From contig JBBRPS010000029.1 in the NCBI GenBank assembly GCA_038227745.1, forward strand, positions 1-27,074: DNA of 27,074 nt, in the 5' to 3' direction. The translations under genes were made by a program, and so were the position numbers. The stretch is from DASPXY01 sp038227745 (GTDB taxonomy: Bacteria; Planctomycetota; Planctomycetia; Gemmatales; Gemmataceae). Below, piece by piece: positions 16,427 through 23,099 of the stretch (position 1 is the first letter of the stretch; each line of letters begins with the position of its first letter). Below the pieces are notes generated by a model. It was given only the letters and a program-made list of their open reading frames with translations, did not search any database and had not been told where the DNA came from.

Positions 16427-17554
16427 ATGAGAGCCGCGAGTTGTTTTCCCTGCGTCCTCGGCCTTGCTTGCCTGCTGTCCTCGGCGGGCACGGCCCTGGC
16501 CCAACAATTCCCGCTCCCCTCGGTCGGCGGGATGGTGATGACCGCCGATAACAAGACCTTGGTGGTTACCGTTCCTTCGGCCGGCCAACTGGTCTACTTC
16601 GACACCCTGACCGCCAAGGAATTGAAAAAAGTCGAAGTCGAGTTCCAGCCCGCTGCGATCGCCTTGCAGGGGAAAAAGCTGTTTGTGGCCACCAAGGGCG
16701 CCCCCGCGATCCACGTTCTGGACCTGGAGAGCGGCAAGGAACTCCAGGAGATCAAGTTCCCGGGCGAACCGGTGGAGAACCTCTCTTGCCATCCGGTGAA
16801 AGGGCGAGTGTACGCCACCAACGCGAACCTCGACGTGTTTTCCATCGACCCCCAATCGGGGAAGGTCGTCAAGACCCAGGCCAAGGGTGAGCAGGTCCTG
16901 GTCGATCCTTCTGACGGTCAAATCGTCTACACGAGCATCTTTTCGCCGAGCAAGAGCCAGATGATCATCCAGGAGATGCCCGGGAAAGTCTTCAAGGTGC
17001 AGATCCTCCCGGGGAACGTGCAGAGCGTCCTGATGAAGTTCAGGGCGCAGGGCGCGGACCTGAAGTTCGTCGGGGGCAATCCGAACGCCGGTTCGGGAGG
17101 CGCCTGGTTCAGCGTCAGCCGGGATGGGAAGCGGGTGAGCATGTCCGGGCCTTACCGGGGACCCAACCAGAAGGGCCTCACCTTCAACATCGCCGTGTGG
17201 GACACGTCCGACCTGACAACGATCCTGGGACAGCTGCAGATGGATTCGTTCCCAAGGGCGGTCTGTTACCACCCGCAACTGGATCTCGTGGCGGCCCTCG
17301 CGGACAGCGGTCCCCAGGCCGGCATCAGAATTTTCAACGCCAAGTCGTTGGTAATGAAAGAGTCGCTCAAGCTGCCTCGCGGGACGACCTTCCCGCCGTA
17401 CACCTTGGTCTTCGGGGGGCAGGGCACCAAGCTGATTGGCGCCATGCCGCTGCTGGGACGGGGCGGGAGCGGGAAGACGGTAGTGTTGGAGTTTTATGAC
17501 CTCTCTCTGAACGATCAGCAACGCGACGTGCTGAAGAAGGGCTTCGCCAAATAA
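16427..17554 (+). CDS. Secreted beta-propeller protein (YVTN/WD40-like)
   Basis: The protein has 375 residues with an ideal ribosome binding site (GGAGG, then AACCC before the ATG). A signal peptide covers 1-25 (ending GTALAQQ). The rest is a run of propeller-type strands: TADNKTLVVTVPSAGQLVYF at 39-58, KKLFVATKGAPAIHVLDLES at 83-102, KGRVYATNANLDVFSIDPQS near 123, SRDGKRVSMSG near 230, and CYHPQLDLVAAL near 281. The N-terminal blades fit the YVTN surface-propeller family; the C-terminal ones are more divergent. Three Cys (6, 9, 15) lie in the signal region, but no proper lipobox is visible. The ligand is unknown. A strong hairpin follows at 17596-17657. Confidence 0.82.
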   Translation: MRAASCFPCVLGLACLLSSAGTALAQQFPLPSVGGMVMTADNKTLVVTVPSAGQLVYFDTLTAKELKKVEVEFQPAAIALQGKKLFVATKGAPAIHVLDLESGKELQEIKFPGEPVENLSCHPVKGRVYATNANLDVFSIDPQSGKVVKTQAKGEQVLVDPSDGQIVYTSIFSPSKSQMIIQEMPGKVFKVQILPGNVQSVLMKFRAQGADLKFVGGNPNAGSGGAWFSVSRDGKRVSMSGPYRGPNQKGLTFNIAVWDTSDLTTILGQLQMDSFPRAVCYHPQLDLVAALADSGPQAGIRIFNAKSLVMKESLKLPRGTTFPPYTLVFGGQGTKLIGAMPLLGRGGSGKTVVLEFYDLSLNDQQRDVLKKGFAK

Positions 17555-17595
17555 AGGCGAGCGGGAGGGTGCCGGAGCTGAAAACGGGATTGAAC

Positions 17596-17657
17596 CGAAA
17601 AAGAGACGGGCGACTTTTAACCTGCCAAGGAGGGGAAAAGGCGCCCGTCCCTTTTCG
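17596..17657 (+). terminator. Long imperfect hairpin after the beta-propeller gene
   Basis: Segment 17596-17622 (CGAAAAAGAGACGGGCG then ACTTTTAACC) pairs with 17632-17657 (GGGGAAAAGGCGCCCGTCCC then TTTTCG) with a few mismatches and a short loop. It lies about 40 bases past the stop. The motif of A/T runs around a GACGGGCG stem recurs in altered form at 18548-18622. Confidence 0.65.
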
Positions 17658-17711
17658 CCCCTTTTTGCCCAGGTAGAGCGGTTGCCGAGGGGAGAGCGCA
17701 CGGCCACGGCC

Positions 17712-17766
17712 GTAGGGTGGGCACCGCCCCCCGCGGGGCAGCCACGGTGGGCGGTGCCCACCCTAC
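17712..17766. repeat. 17-bp perfect inverted repeat
   Basis: Arms 17712-17728 (GTAGGGTGGGCACCGCC) and 17750-17766 are exact reverse complements around a 21-base loop that is itself GC-rich (CCCCGCGGGGC). It lies downstream of the propeller gene and just past the 3' end of the small ORF at 17796-17924, so it could be a terminator for either. Confidence 0.7.
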
Positions 17767-17795
17767 AACTGGGTGCAATGCCTTCGTGAACCGCT

Positions 17796-17924
17796 CTAGG
17801 TGTCCGCCTGCTGCGACATGCTCTTCACGCGGTCGGCTCCCTGTCCGGCCAGTGCCGCCGATATCGCGGCGACGAGCGCCGAGAGCAGTACGATGGCCAT
17901 TAGATGAGTACACCGCCCGGGCAT
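17796..17924 (-). CDS. Candidate 42-residue small membrane or secreted peptide
   Basis: The minus strand has an ATG at 17924 preceded by AAGGAG with a 7-base spacer, one of the better ribosome binding sites in the window. The 42 codons end in TAG. The product has a short polar start (MPGRCTHL), one hydrophobic stretch (MAIVLLSALVAAISAALAG, residues 9-27) and a polar tail (QGADRVKSMSQQADT). This fits a signal peptide followed by a tiny mature peptide, or a single-pass small membrane protein. An inner ATG at residue 9 is an alternative start. The ORF is short enough to occur by chance, so the ribosome binding site and hydrophobic core carry the call. No family recognised. Confidence 0.42.
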   Translation of the reverse strand: MPGRCTHLMAIVLLSALVAAISAALAGQGADRVKSMSQQADT

Positions 17925-17958
17925 GGCACGTCTCCTTGCGGATCCAGCGGAAGGCTGC

Positions 17959-18011
17959 GGCGGGAACGAGATGTCACTCCTTCGCCACCGCGGGGCGCGG
18001 CACGAACACCA
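17959..18011. repeat. Upstream copy of a 53-bp direct repeat (remnant of a lactonase gene 3' end)
   Basis: This copy matches 18627-18679 with three mismatches; the last 39 bases (17973-18011) are identical. The other copy is the 3' end of the lactonase gene, including the stop codon and the residues PRPAVAKE. This copy therefore looks like a detached gene end. It ends one base before the ribosome binding site of the small gene at 18023. Confidence 0.9.
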
Positions 18012-18022
18012 GGAGCTTTGTA

Positions 18023-18298
18023 ATGCAGATGGTCAAAATCCAAATCCCCGACCGGGCTGACAGCGCGAAGGCGATGATCGAAATGTCGCGCCGCGGCCGG
18101 ATCGACTGCTATGCTGACGATGTCTACATGGTGCCGGAGGCCATGCTCGGCGTCCTGAAGGGGATGGGCGTGAGCTACCGGGAACTCGACCGCGGTGGGC
18201 CGGACTATGCGGAAAAGACGCTGCGAGATACTCTTGCCGCTCACGCACAACGACGGTCGGCCGGTCAGCCCGGACAAGTTTCAACAGACCAGGGATGA
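18023..18298 (+). CDS. Small conserved protein of unknown function, first gene of an overlapping pair
   Basis: This 91-residue protein starts at an ATG with AGGAG seven bases upstream; a second ATG two codons later is less well spaced. It opens MQMVKIQIPDRADSAKAMIE, then has a 'RRGRIDCYADDVYMVPE' segment (24-40), 'LGVLKGMGVSYRELDRGG' (42-59) and 'AEKTLRDTLAAHAQRR' (63-78). This pattern resembles small planctomycete and cyanobacterial proteins with a 'V.IVPE..L..L......Y..L......D...TLR..LA' core. I recall these beside the family encoded by the next gene, but I know no function. By that comparison the conserved part ends near residue 78, and the last 13 residues are an extra tail encoded entirely within the overlap. 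No enzyme motif or membrane segment is visible. Size and pairing recall toxin-antitoxin modules, but there is no motif proof. Confidence 0.68.
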   Translation: MQMVKIQIPDRADSAKAMIEMSRRGRIDCYADDVYMVPEAMLGVLKGMGVSYRELDRGGPDYAEKTLRDTLAAHAQRRSAGQPGQVSTDQG

Positions 18299-18521
18299 AC
18301 TCATCGTGCAATTCGGGGCCGTCTCGATGTCGGCCTTCGCGGTGATCGGCGCCTGGGTCCGCGAAGGCACCCGCTACGAAGACGAGCTGCGCCGGTTCAC
18401 GGTTGACGTCGAGGATATCCCTGAGAATCTGCACTTTCTGGCTGCCTTCAAGAAGACGCTCCTCGAACGGTTTGAGCAGATCGAAATCTACATGGTATCC
18501 TTCCCGGTAGAGATCATCTGA
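18207..18521 (+). CDS. Small conserved protein of unknown function, second gene of the overlapping pair
   Basis: This 104-residue protein starts inside the previous gene in another frame, overlapping it by 92 bases. The N-terminus MRKRRCEILLPLTHNDGRPV fits a recurrent family opening 'EILLPL.yNDG.PV'. It continues with FGAVSMSAFAVIGAWVREG (40-58), YEDELRRFTVDVEDIPEN (60-77), and FFKK-like helix FKKTLLERFEQIEIYMVSF (82-100), ending PVEII. I recognise this as a conserved, uncharacterised family in planctomycetes and cyanobacteria. It is not a known enzyme. Third-position GC in the overlap favours this frame, so it is probably the constrained one there. Ribosome binding (GGTGGG) is weak, and translational coupling to the first gene is likely. 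Confidence 0.72.
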   Translation: MRKRRCEILLPLTHNDGRPVSPDKFQQTRDELIVQFGAVSMSAFAVIGAWVREGTRYEDELRRFTVDVEDIPENLHFLAAFKKTLLERFEQIEIYMVSFPVEII

Positions 18522-18547
18522 CGGCGCACCAGCACCGAAAAAGGACA

Positions 18548-18622
18548 CCGAAAAAGGGACACACCGAAACGGGACAGGCACCTTTCCCCCTGCTTTTTCG
18601 GGTTTTTCGGTCCCTTTGTCGG
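18548..18622 (+). terminator. Hairpin between the small gene pair and the lactonase gene
   Basis: CCGAAAAAGGGAC at 18548-18560 pairs with GTCCCTTTGTCGG at 18610-18622 with one mismatch. The interior holds more A/T-run elements (GAAACGGGACAGGCACC, then TGCTTTTTCGGGTTTTTCGG) that can pair in alternative ways. It lies 26 bases after the stop of the plus-strand pair and about 20 bases after the stop of the convergent lactonase gene. Confidence 0.55.
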
Positions 18623-18626
18623 TTCG

Positions 18627-18679
18627 GGCGAGAATGAGACGTCACTCCTTCGCCACCGCGGGGCGCGGCACGAACACCA
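18627..18679. repeat. Downstream copy of the 53-bp direct repeat
   Basis: It covers the last 38 bases of the lactonase coding sequence plus 15 bases beyond its stop and matches 17959-18011 with three mismatches, all outside the coding part. The two copies bracket the small gene pair at a distance of 668 bases. Confidence 0.9.
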
Positions 18680-19844
18680 CGCACACCGGGTTCGGCACTC
18701 CGGTCACCGACTCCACCAGCGTCAGCTCTCCCGTCTTCGGCGCGACGGCGAACACCGACAGGCTGCTCGCCCCCTGGTTCGCCACGATCAGGAATTTGCC
18801 CGTCGGGTCGATGTTGAAGTTGCGCGGCACCTTGACGGTTTCGCCCTGGTTGCCGACGTGCTTCAGCTTGCCCGACTTCGCGTTGACCGTGAAGACGGCG
18901 ATGCTGTCCTGGCCGCGGTTCGAGCCGTACACGAACTTGCCCGACGGGTGGACGCGCACCTCCGCCGTCGAGGTGTCGCCCTTGTACCCCTTGGGGAGTG
19001 TGGAGATCGTCTGGATCGCCTTCAGGGCGCCCTTCGCCGGGTCGTAGTCGAAGGCGGTGACGGTGGAGGCCAGTTCGTTGATGACGTAGGCGTGACGGCC
19101 GTCGGGGTGGAAGGCGAAGTGGCGCGGCCCGGACCCGGGGGCGACCTCGGCGGCCGGCGGGTCGTTCGCCGTCAGCGTCCCCGCCTTCGCGTCGTACTTG
19201 TAGACCATGACCCGGTCCAGGCCCAGGTCGGCCACGAAGGCGAAGCGGTTGGCGGCGTCGAGGTTGATCGAGTGGGCGTGCGGCGCCTCCTGGCGCTGCT
19301 TGTTGACGCTCTTGCCCTCGTGCTGGACGAAGGCGGTCGCCGTGCCCAGCTTGCCGTCGGGCGCGAGCGGCAGGACGCAGACGCTGCCGCCGGTGTAGTT
19401 CGCCGCCAGGACGTGCTTGCCCTGGCGATCGACGATCAGGTGGCACGGGTGGGCGCCGCCGGACGACTCCCGGTTGAGGAAGGACAGCTTGCCGGTCTTC
19501 GCGTCGAGGGCGAAGGCGCTGACGGCGCCGGCCTTCTTGCCGCCGAAGTTGGCGGTCTCGTTCACGGCGTAGAGGAAGCGCCGTGTCGGGTGGACGGCGA
19601 GGAAGGACGGCTGTTCGGTCTCGGCGACCAGCACCGGGGTGCGCGAGAGCTTGCCGGTCGCCGCGTCGAACTCGAGGCGGTAGATACCCTTGCTCGGCTT
19701 GTCGGTGTAAGTGCCGACGAAGACCCAGAACTTGTCGGCCTTGCCCTTCTTCGGCGGCGCGGCCTCGGCCACCGGCCCCGCGCCGGCCGCGAGCAGGGCC
19801 CCGAGTGCGAGCAACAATGCACACCAGCGATACGAAACGACCAT
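18642..19844 (-). CDS. Lactonase family protein (7-bladed propeller, 6-phosphogluconolactonase-like), exported
   Basis: This 400-residue protein has GGGAGGT six bases before the ATG and a signal peptide at about 1-28 (LLLALGALLAAGAGPVAEAA). The remainder is the lactonase/Pgl propeller: FWVFVGTYTDKPSKGIYRLE (39-58), QPSFLAVHPTRRFLYAVNE near 78-96, GGAHPCHLIVDRQGKHVLAA near 128-147, HSINLDAANRFAFVADLGLD near 194-213, GPRHFAFHPDGRHAYVINEL near 242-261 and VPRNFNIDPTGKFLIVANQG near 341-360. The family includes the cytoplasmic 6-phosphogluconolactonase YbhE/Pgl, but the signal peptide here argues against a pentose-phosphate role. The substrate is unknown. Its 3' end is duplicated upstream of the small gene pair. 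Confidence 0.9.
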   Translation of the reverse strand: MVVSYRWCALLLALGALLAAGAGPVAEAAPPKKGKADKFWVFVGTYTDKPSKGIYRLEFDAATGKLSRTPVLVAETEQPSFLAVHPTRRFLYAVNETANFGGKKAGAVSAFALDAKTGKLSFLNRESSGGAHPCHLIVDRQGKHVLAANYTGGSVCVLPLAPDGKLGTATAFVQHEGKSVNKQRQEAPHAHSINLDAANRFAFVADLGLDRVMVYKYDAKAGTLTANDPPAAEVAPGSGPRHFAFHPDGRHAYVINELASTVTAFDYDPAKGALKAIQTISTLPKGYKGDTSTAEVRVHPSGKFVYGSNRGQDSIAVFTVNAKSGKLKHVGNQGETVKVPRNFNIDPTGKFLIVANQGASSLSVFAVAPKTGELTLVESVTGVPNPVCVVFVPRPAVAKE

Positions 19845-19922
19845 CTTGTCACCTCCCGGTCAGCAAATTCCGACTACGCCCCCCTGTCTGGCCACGGTTC
19901 GCAGACCCGCGGCCAAACAGCG

Positions 19923-20204
19923 TTACAACCTCCGCTTGCGCGGCAGGTTCTTCTTCCGCCGGCTCGGCGGCTGCTTGCGCACCCAGCGCAGGAACGGCCC
20001 CAGCTCCGGCGCCCCCCGCAACTGTTCGAGCGTCGGGTAGAGTTTCGCCAGCGTCTCGTTGATGTAGGTGGCGTGGACCATGCCGTGACACTGCGGGCAC
20101 AGCAGTTCCACGTCTTCCCGGTCGCCGCCCTTCTCGCGCGGCAGGCAGTGGTGCCTGGTCAACTGCCGGCGGTCGAACGGTCGCTCGCACAGGCCACAGT
20201 TCAT
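19923..20204 (-). CDS. Small HNH endonuclease-fold protein
   Basis: This 93-residue protein carries an HNH-type zinc site: C3 and C6 (CGLC), H18-H19 (LTRHHCLP), C36 and C39 (CPQC), and H44 (GMVHATY). The 'LTRHH.(L/I)P' form belongs to short stand-alone HNH proteins seen in many bacteria. The tail (80-93) is strongly basic (PSRRKKNLPRKRRL) and could bind nucleic acid. The ATG at 20204 gives the usual start just before the first CxxC; a GTG at 20219 is an alternative. The gene lies 26 bases after the stop of a membrane-protein gene on the same strand and is likely cotranscribed with it. No recombinase or restriction partner is nearby. Confidence 0.82.
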   Translation of the reverse strand: MNCGLCERPFDRRQLTRHHCLPREKGGDREDVELLCPQCHGMVHATYINETLAKLYPTLEQLRGAPELGPFLRWVRKQPPSRRKKNLPRKRRL

Positions 20205-20230
20205 TGGCGCGCTCTTCACCCCTCTGCCTC

Positions 20231-20881
20231 TCACTCCAGCACGCGGATGCGCAGGGTCGTCGCCCACTCGTGCGTGTCGAGGCGCAGCCGGCCGACCGTG
20301 GTGGGGCTGATCGCCTGCAGCCCCAGCCCGACGAAGACTTGCCGCCCGCCCACGTCCGCCCGCCCCGAGACCAGGATCCAGCGCGTCGGCGCGTTCTCGC
20401 CCTCCGGCACGGGCGTGTGGCGGTGGAACGTGTTGGCGAAGCCCTCGGTACTGAGCTGTTTCGGCCAGATCCGCGTCCGCGGCTGGTCGCGCTTCACGAT
20501 GGCTTCCAGCCCCGGGAGGACACGGTCGAGGAGCTTCGGGATCGCGTCGGGTTTCAAATCGTAGGCCGTGCCGGCCGGCGCCACGACCACCAGGCGCAGC
20601 CGCACCGGCACGCCCTCAATGGTCAGCTTGCGGTCGGCGGTCCCGGCCGGCGGCGCGGGGATGGCGGCCAGGTCCTCCCGGAGGTCGTCCTTCGGCGGCG
20701 GCGGCGCCTCACGGCGGAACAGACCCCGCACCAATCTGCCGACCGTCAGCCACAGCAGCAGGAGGGCGAGGAGGCCGCCGGCGCCGAGGACGGCCCACCA
20801 GCCCCCGCCCTGCAGGAAGTCGCGCGCCCCTTCGGGGACGTTGTTCGTCAGCCAGTCGGGCGGCTTGCTCAGGGCCAGCAT
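20231..20881 (-). CDS. Single-pass membrane protein of unknown function
   Basis: The protein has 216 residues. One transmembrane segment lies at about 28-50 (WWAVLGAGGLLALLLLWLTV), followed by basic residues (RLVRGLFRREAP). After a Pro-rich linker (59-80), the C-terminal 130 residues look like a soluble alpha/beta domain: KLTIEGVPVRLRLVVVAPAG (85-104), LKPDAIPKLLDRVLPGLEAI near 110, RWILVSGRADVGGRQVFVGL near 168, then TTLRIRVLE at the end. The orientation is probably N-out/C-in by the positive-inside rule. The start follows GGAG with five bases of spacing. No family is recognised. The downstream HNH gene is probably in the same transcript. Confidence 0.8.
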   Translation of the reverse strand: MLALSKPPDWLTNNVPEGARDFLQGGGWWAVLGAGGLLALLLLWLTVGRLVRGLFRREAPPPPKDDLREDLAAIPAPPAGTADRKLTIEGVPVRLRLVVVAPAGTAYDLKPDAIPKLLDRVLPGLEAIVKRDQPRTRIWPKQLSTEGFANTFHRHTPVPEGENAPTRWILVSGRADVGGRQVFVGLGLQAISPTTVGRLRLDTHEWATTLRIRVLE

Positions 20882-20975
20882 GGGAACTCCGCGGTGAGAG
20901 GGACGTCCGGCCGTGTACGCCAACACTTTCCCTATAATGTTGGGGAGGTTGGGCGCGGTAATCAAGCCTGTATTT

Positions 20976-21050
20976 GCCCATCTTCGTGGGTCAGGACTCC
21001 GCTCCTGACATGGTTTGTCAGGAGCGGAGTCCTGACCCACGAAGATGGGC
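20976..21050. repeat. Perfect 35-bp inverted repeat with 5-base loop, directly upstream of the TolB-like gene
   Basis: Arms 20976-21010 and 21016-21050 are exact reverse complements over all 35 bases with loop TGGTT. The right arm ends 20 bases before the ATG at 21071, just ahead of the GAGGAG ribosome binding site. It lies between divergent genes, so it cannot be a terminator for either. If transcribed it would form a very stable leader hairpin. Confidence 0.95.
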
Positions 21051-21070
21051 GTTGCCACGAGGAGCCGACG

Positions 21071-22108
21071 ATGTGGACTTTCCTGCTGACCCTGACGTTC
21101 GCCGGCGGTCAGCCCGCCGCCGACTGGGAGAAACAAGAGTCGCCCTATCTGAAGAACATCCGGCAGGTCACCCACGACTTCGTCCGCGCCGGCGAAGGCT
21201 ACTTCGCGCCCGACGGCAAGCAGATCATCTTTCAGGCCGAGGAGAAGGACAGCGGCAACCCGTTCTACCAGATCTTCGTCCTGGACCTCGCGAGCGGAAA
21301 GTACCGCCGCATCAGCCCCGGCGTCGGCAAGACCACCTGCTCCTACTTCGCGCCCGACGGCAAGAAGATCCTCTTCGCCAGCACCCACCTCGACCCCGAC
21401 GCCCGCAAGCACTACGCCCCCGAGTACCGCCAGCGCGACGAGGACAAGGCCGCCAAGAAGCGCCGCCGTTACGCCTGGGACTTCGACCCGTTCTTCGAGA
21501 TCTTCGAGGCCAACCCCGACGGCACGGGACTCCGGCGCCTGACCGACGCGCCCGGCTACGATGCCGAGGGCTCCTACTCGCCGGACGGCAAGTCCATCGT
21601 CTTCTGCTCGAACCGCAGCGGCAAGGAGAACCTCGAACTGTACATCATGGACGCCGACGGCAAGAACGTGCGCCAGCTAACGAAGGCGCCGGGCTGCTAC
21701 AACGGTGGGCCGTTCTTCTCGCCGGACGGCAAGCGCGTGATCTTCCGCAGCGACCGCAAGAAGAAGGACCACCTGCAAATTCACGTCATCAACAGCGACG
21801 GCACTGGCGAGCGTGCCCTGACGGACGACCTCAACTGGGTGTGCTGGGCGCCGTACTGGTACAACGACGGCAAGCACATCGTCTACACCGCCGCCGACCA
21901 CGGCGATCCGCTGAAACGCCCCAATTACGACCTGTACTGGATGAATTTGGAGACGGGCCAGCGGGTGCGGCTGACCTTCGCCCCGGGGGCGGACGTGCTT
22001 CCCGTCTTCAGTCCGGACGGCCGCCGGCTCATGTGGACTTCCACGCGCGACGGCCGACGCCCGGCCCAGCTGTACATCGCCGATTTCGTGCCGCCGAAGG
22101 GGGACTGA
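21071..22108 (+). CDS. TolB-like beta-propeller (PD40 repeats)
   Basis: This 345-residue protein starts at an ATG with GAGGAG six bases upstream. The N-terminus MWTFLLTLTFAGGQPAADW is a short signal-like segment. At least six PD40/WD40-like repeats follow: FAPDGKQIIFQAE near 49, FAPDGKKILFAS near 94, YSPDGKSIVFCSNRSG near 172, FSPDGKRVIFRSD near 216, YNDGKHIVYTAAD near 267 and FSPDGRRLMWTSTRDG near 314. Between some blades are the 'E(I/L)(F/Y)(E/I)M..(N/D)..G.(G/N)(L/V)RRLT' strands usual in TolB-type propellers. The family works in the periplasm or at the surface, often in binding; the ligand is unknown. A longer in-frame reading through the upstream hairpin is not credible. Confidence 0.88.
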   Translation: MWTFLLTLTFAGGQPAADWEKQESPYLKNIRQVTHDFVRAGEGYFAPDGKQIIFQAEEKDSGNPFYQIFVLDLASGKYRRISPGVGKTTCSYFAPDGKKILFASTHLDPDARKHYAPEYRQRDEDKAAKKRRRYAWDFDPFFEIFEANPDGTGLRRLTDAPGYDAEGSYSPDGKSIVFCSNRSGKENLELYIMDADGKNVRQLTKAPGCYNGGPFFSPDGKRVIFRSDRKKKDHLQIHVINSDGTGERALTDDLNWVCWAPYWYNDGKHIVYTAADHGDPLKRPNYDLYWMNLETGQRVRLTFAPGADVLPVFSPDGRRLMWTSTRDGRRPAQLYIADFVPPKGD

Positions 22109-22153
22109 CCATCAGGACAAGCAGCGGGGCATTCCTCCGGCAAGGAAGTTCCC

Positions 22154-22205
22154 CACAAGCCCGACGCGCCAGCGAGGGATCCCTCGCTGGCGCGTCGGGC
22201 TTGTG
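22154..22205 (+). terminator. Perfect 52-base palindrome without a loop
   Basis: The halves 22154-22179 and 22180-22205 are exact reverse complements meeting at GGGATCCC. It lies 45 bases past the stop of the TolB-like gene and about 50 bases before the methyltransferase start. As RNA it would need to leave a few central bases unpaired. It can act as a terminator, but its arm (AAGCCCGACGCGCCAGCGAG) looks like a dispersed repeat. Confidence 0.7.
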
Positions 22206-22254
22206 TGACGACCGCGCCCACCGAGGGGATACCGGGGGGATGGAGGCCCGCGCG

Positions 22255-23088
22255 ATGAAAGCGCTATTGCGGAGATGGCTGCCGCTGCCCTGGCTGCTGC
22301 GGGCGCGGCGGCTGTGCTACCTGCCGCTGGAGCTGCGCGACCGGCTGCTGGGGCGGTACGACCCGTCGCTGCCGCCGCGCTGGCTGCGCTTCGTGGGCGG
22401 CGGCGACTTCGCCACGGTGGGGCAGCGCTTCGTCGGCCACTTCCGCGCGCTGGTGGGGCTGCGGCCCGACGAGGACGTGCTGGAAGTCGGCTGCGGCGCC
22501 GGCCGGATCGCGCGGGCGCTGACCGCCCACCTGGATCGTGGCAGCTACCGCGGCCTTGACGTCGTCGCCGACGCGGTAGCCTGGTGCCGGCGTGCCATTA
22601 CACCGAATTTCCCGCAGTTTCGCTTCGACCACGCCGACGTCCGCAACGGCGGCTACAACCCGCGCGGGCGGCGCGGCGCCGCAGCGTTCGCCTTCCCCTA
22701 CGCCGACGCCTCGTTCGATTTCGCCTTTCTGACCTCGGTCTTCACGCACATGCTGCCGGCCGAGGTGGCGAACTACCTGCGCGAGGTCCGGCGCGTGCTG
22801 CGGCCGGGCGGGCGCTGCCTGGCGACGTTCTTCCTCCTCGACGCCGAGGCGCGGGCGCGGATGGGCGGCCCGGACAGTACCCTCGACTTCCGCCACCGCG
22901 GCGATGGCTACCGGACGACGCGCCCGGACCAGCCGGAGGACGCCGTCGCTTACGAGGAGGCGGACGTGCGGGCGCTGTTCGCGCGGGCGGGGCTGCGGCT
23001 GCGCGAGCCGATCCACCGCGGCGGCTGGTGCGGGCGCCCGGGGGCGCTGGAGGGACAGGACCTGGTGCTGGCCGACCGCGTTCCGTGA
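22255..23088 (+). CDS. Class I SAM-dependent methyltransferase
   Basis: This 277-residue protein has SAM-binding motif I, VLEVGCGAGRIARAL (75-89), an acidic post-strand-2 position in GLDVVADAVAW (100-110), motif with HADVRN (126-131), and the post-motif strand FDFAFLTSVFTHMLP then EVRRVLRPGGRCLATFFLL, typical of Methyltransf_11/25. The N-terminal 50 residues are basic and hydrophobic (LLRRWLPLPWLLRARRL), resembling planctomycete methyltransferases tied to glycan or small-molecule modification. The substrate is unknown. The ATG at 22255 is preferred because GGAGG lies eight bases upstream; an in-frame ATG at 22240 has a poorer site. Confidence 0.9.
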   Translation: MKALLRRWLPLPWLLRARRLCYLPLELRDRLLGRYDPSLPPRWLRFVGGGDFATVGQRFVGHFRALVGLRPDEDVLEVGCGAGRIARALTAHLDRGSYRGLDVVADAVAWCRRAITPNFPQFRFDHADVRNGGYNPRGRRGAAAFAFPYADASFDFAFLTSVFTHMLPAEVANYLREVRRVLRPGGRCLATFFLLDAEARARMGGPDSTLDFRHRGDGYRTTRPDQPEDAVAYEEADVRALFARAGLRLREPIHRGGWCGRPGALEGQDLVLADRVP

Positions 23089-23099
23089 CCGTGGGAGTT

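Noticed and set aside
20204..21070. N-terminal extension of the TolB-like protein through the 35-bp hairpin
   Set aside because: The extension is a shadow of the minus-strand membrane-protein gene, and the ATG at 21071 has its own good ribosome binding site.
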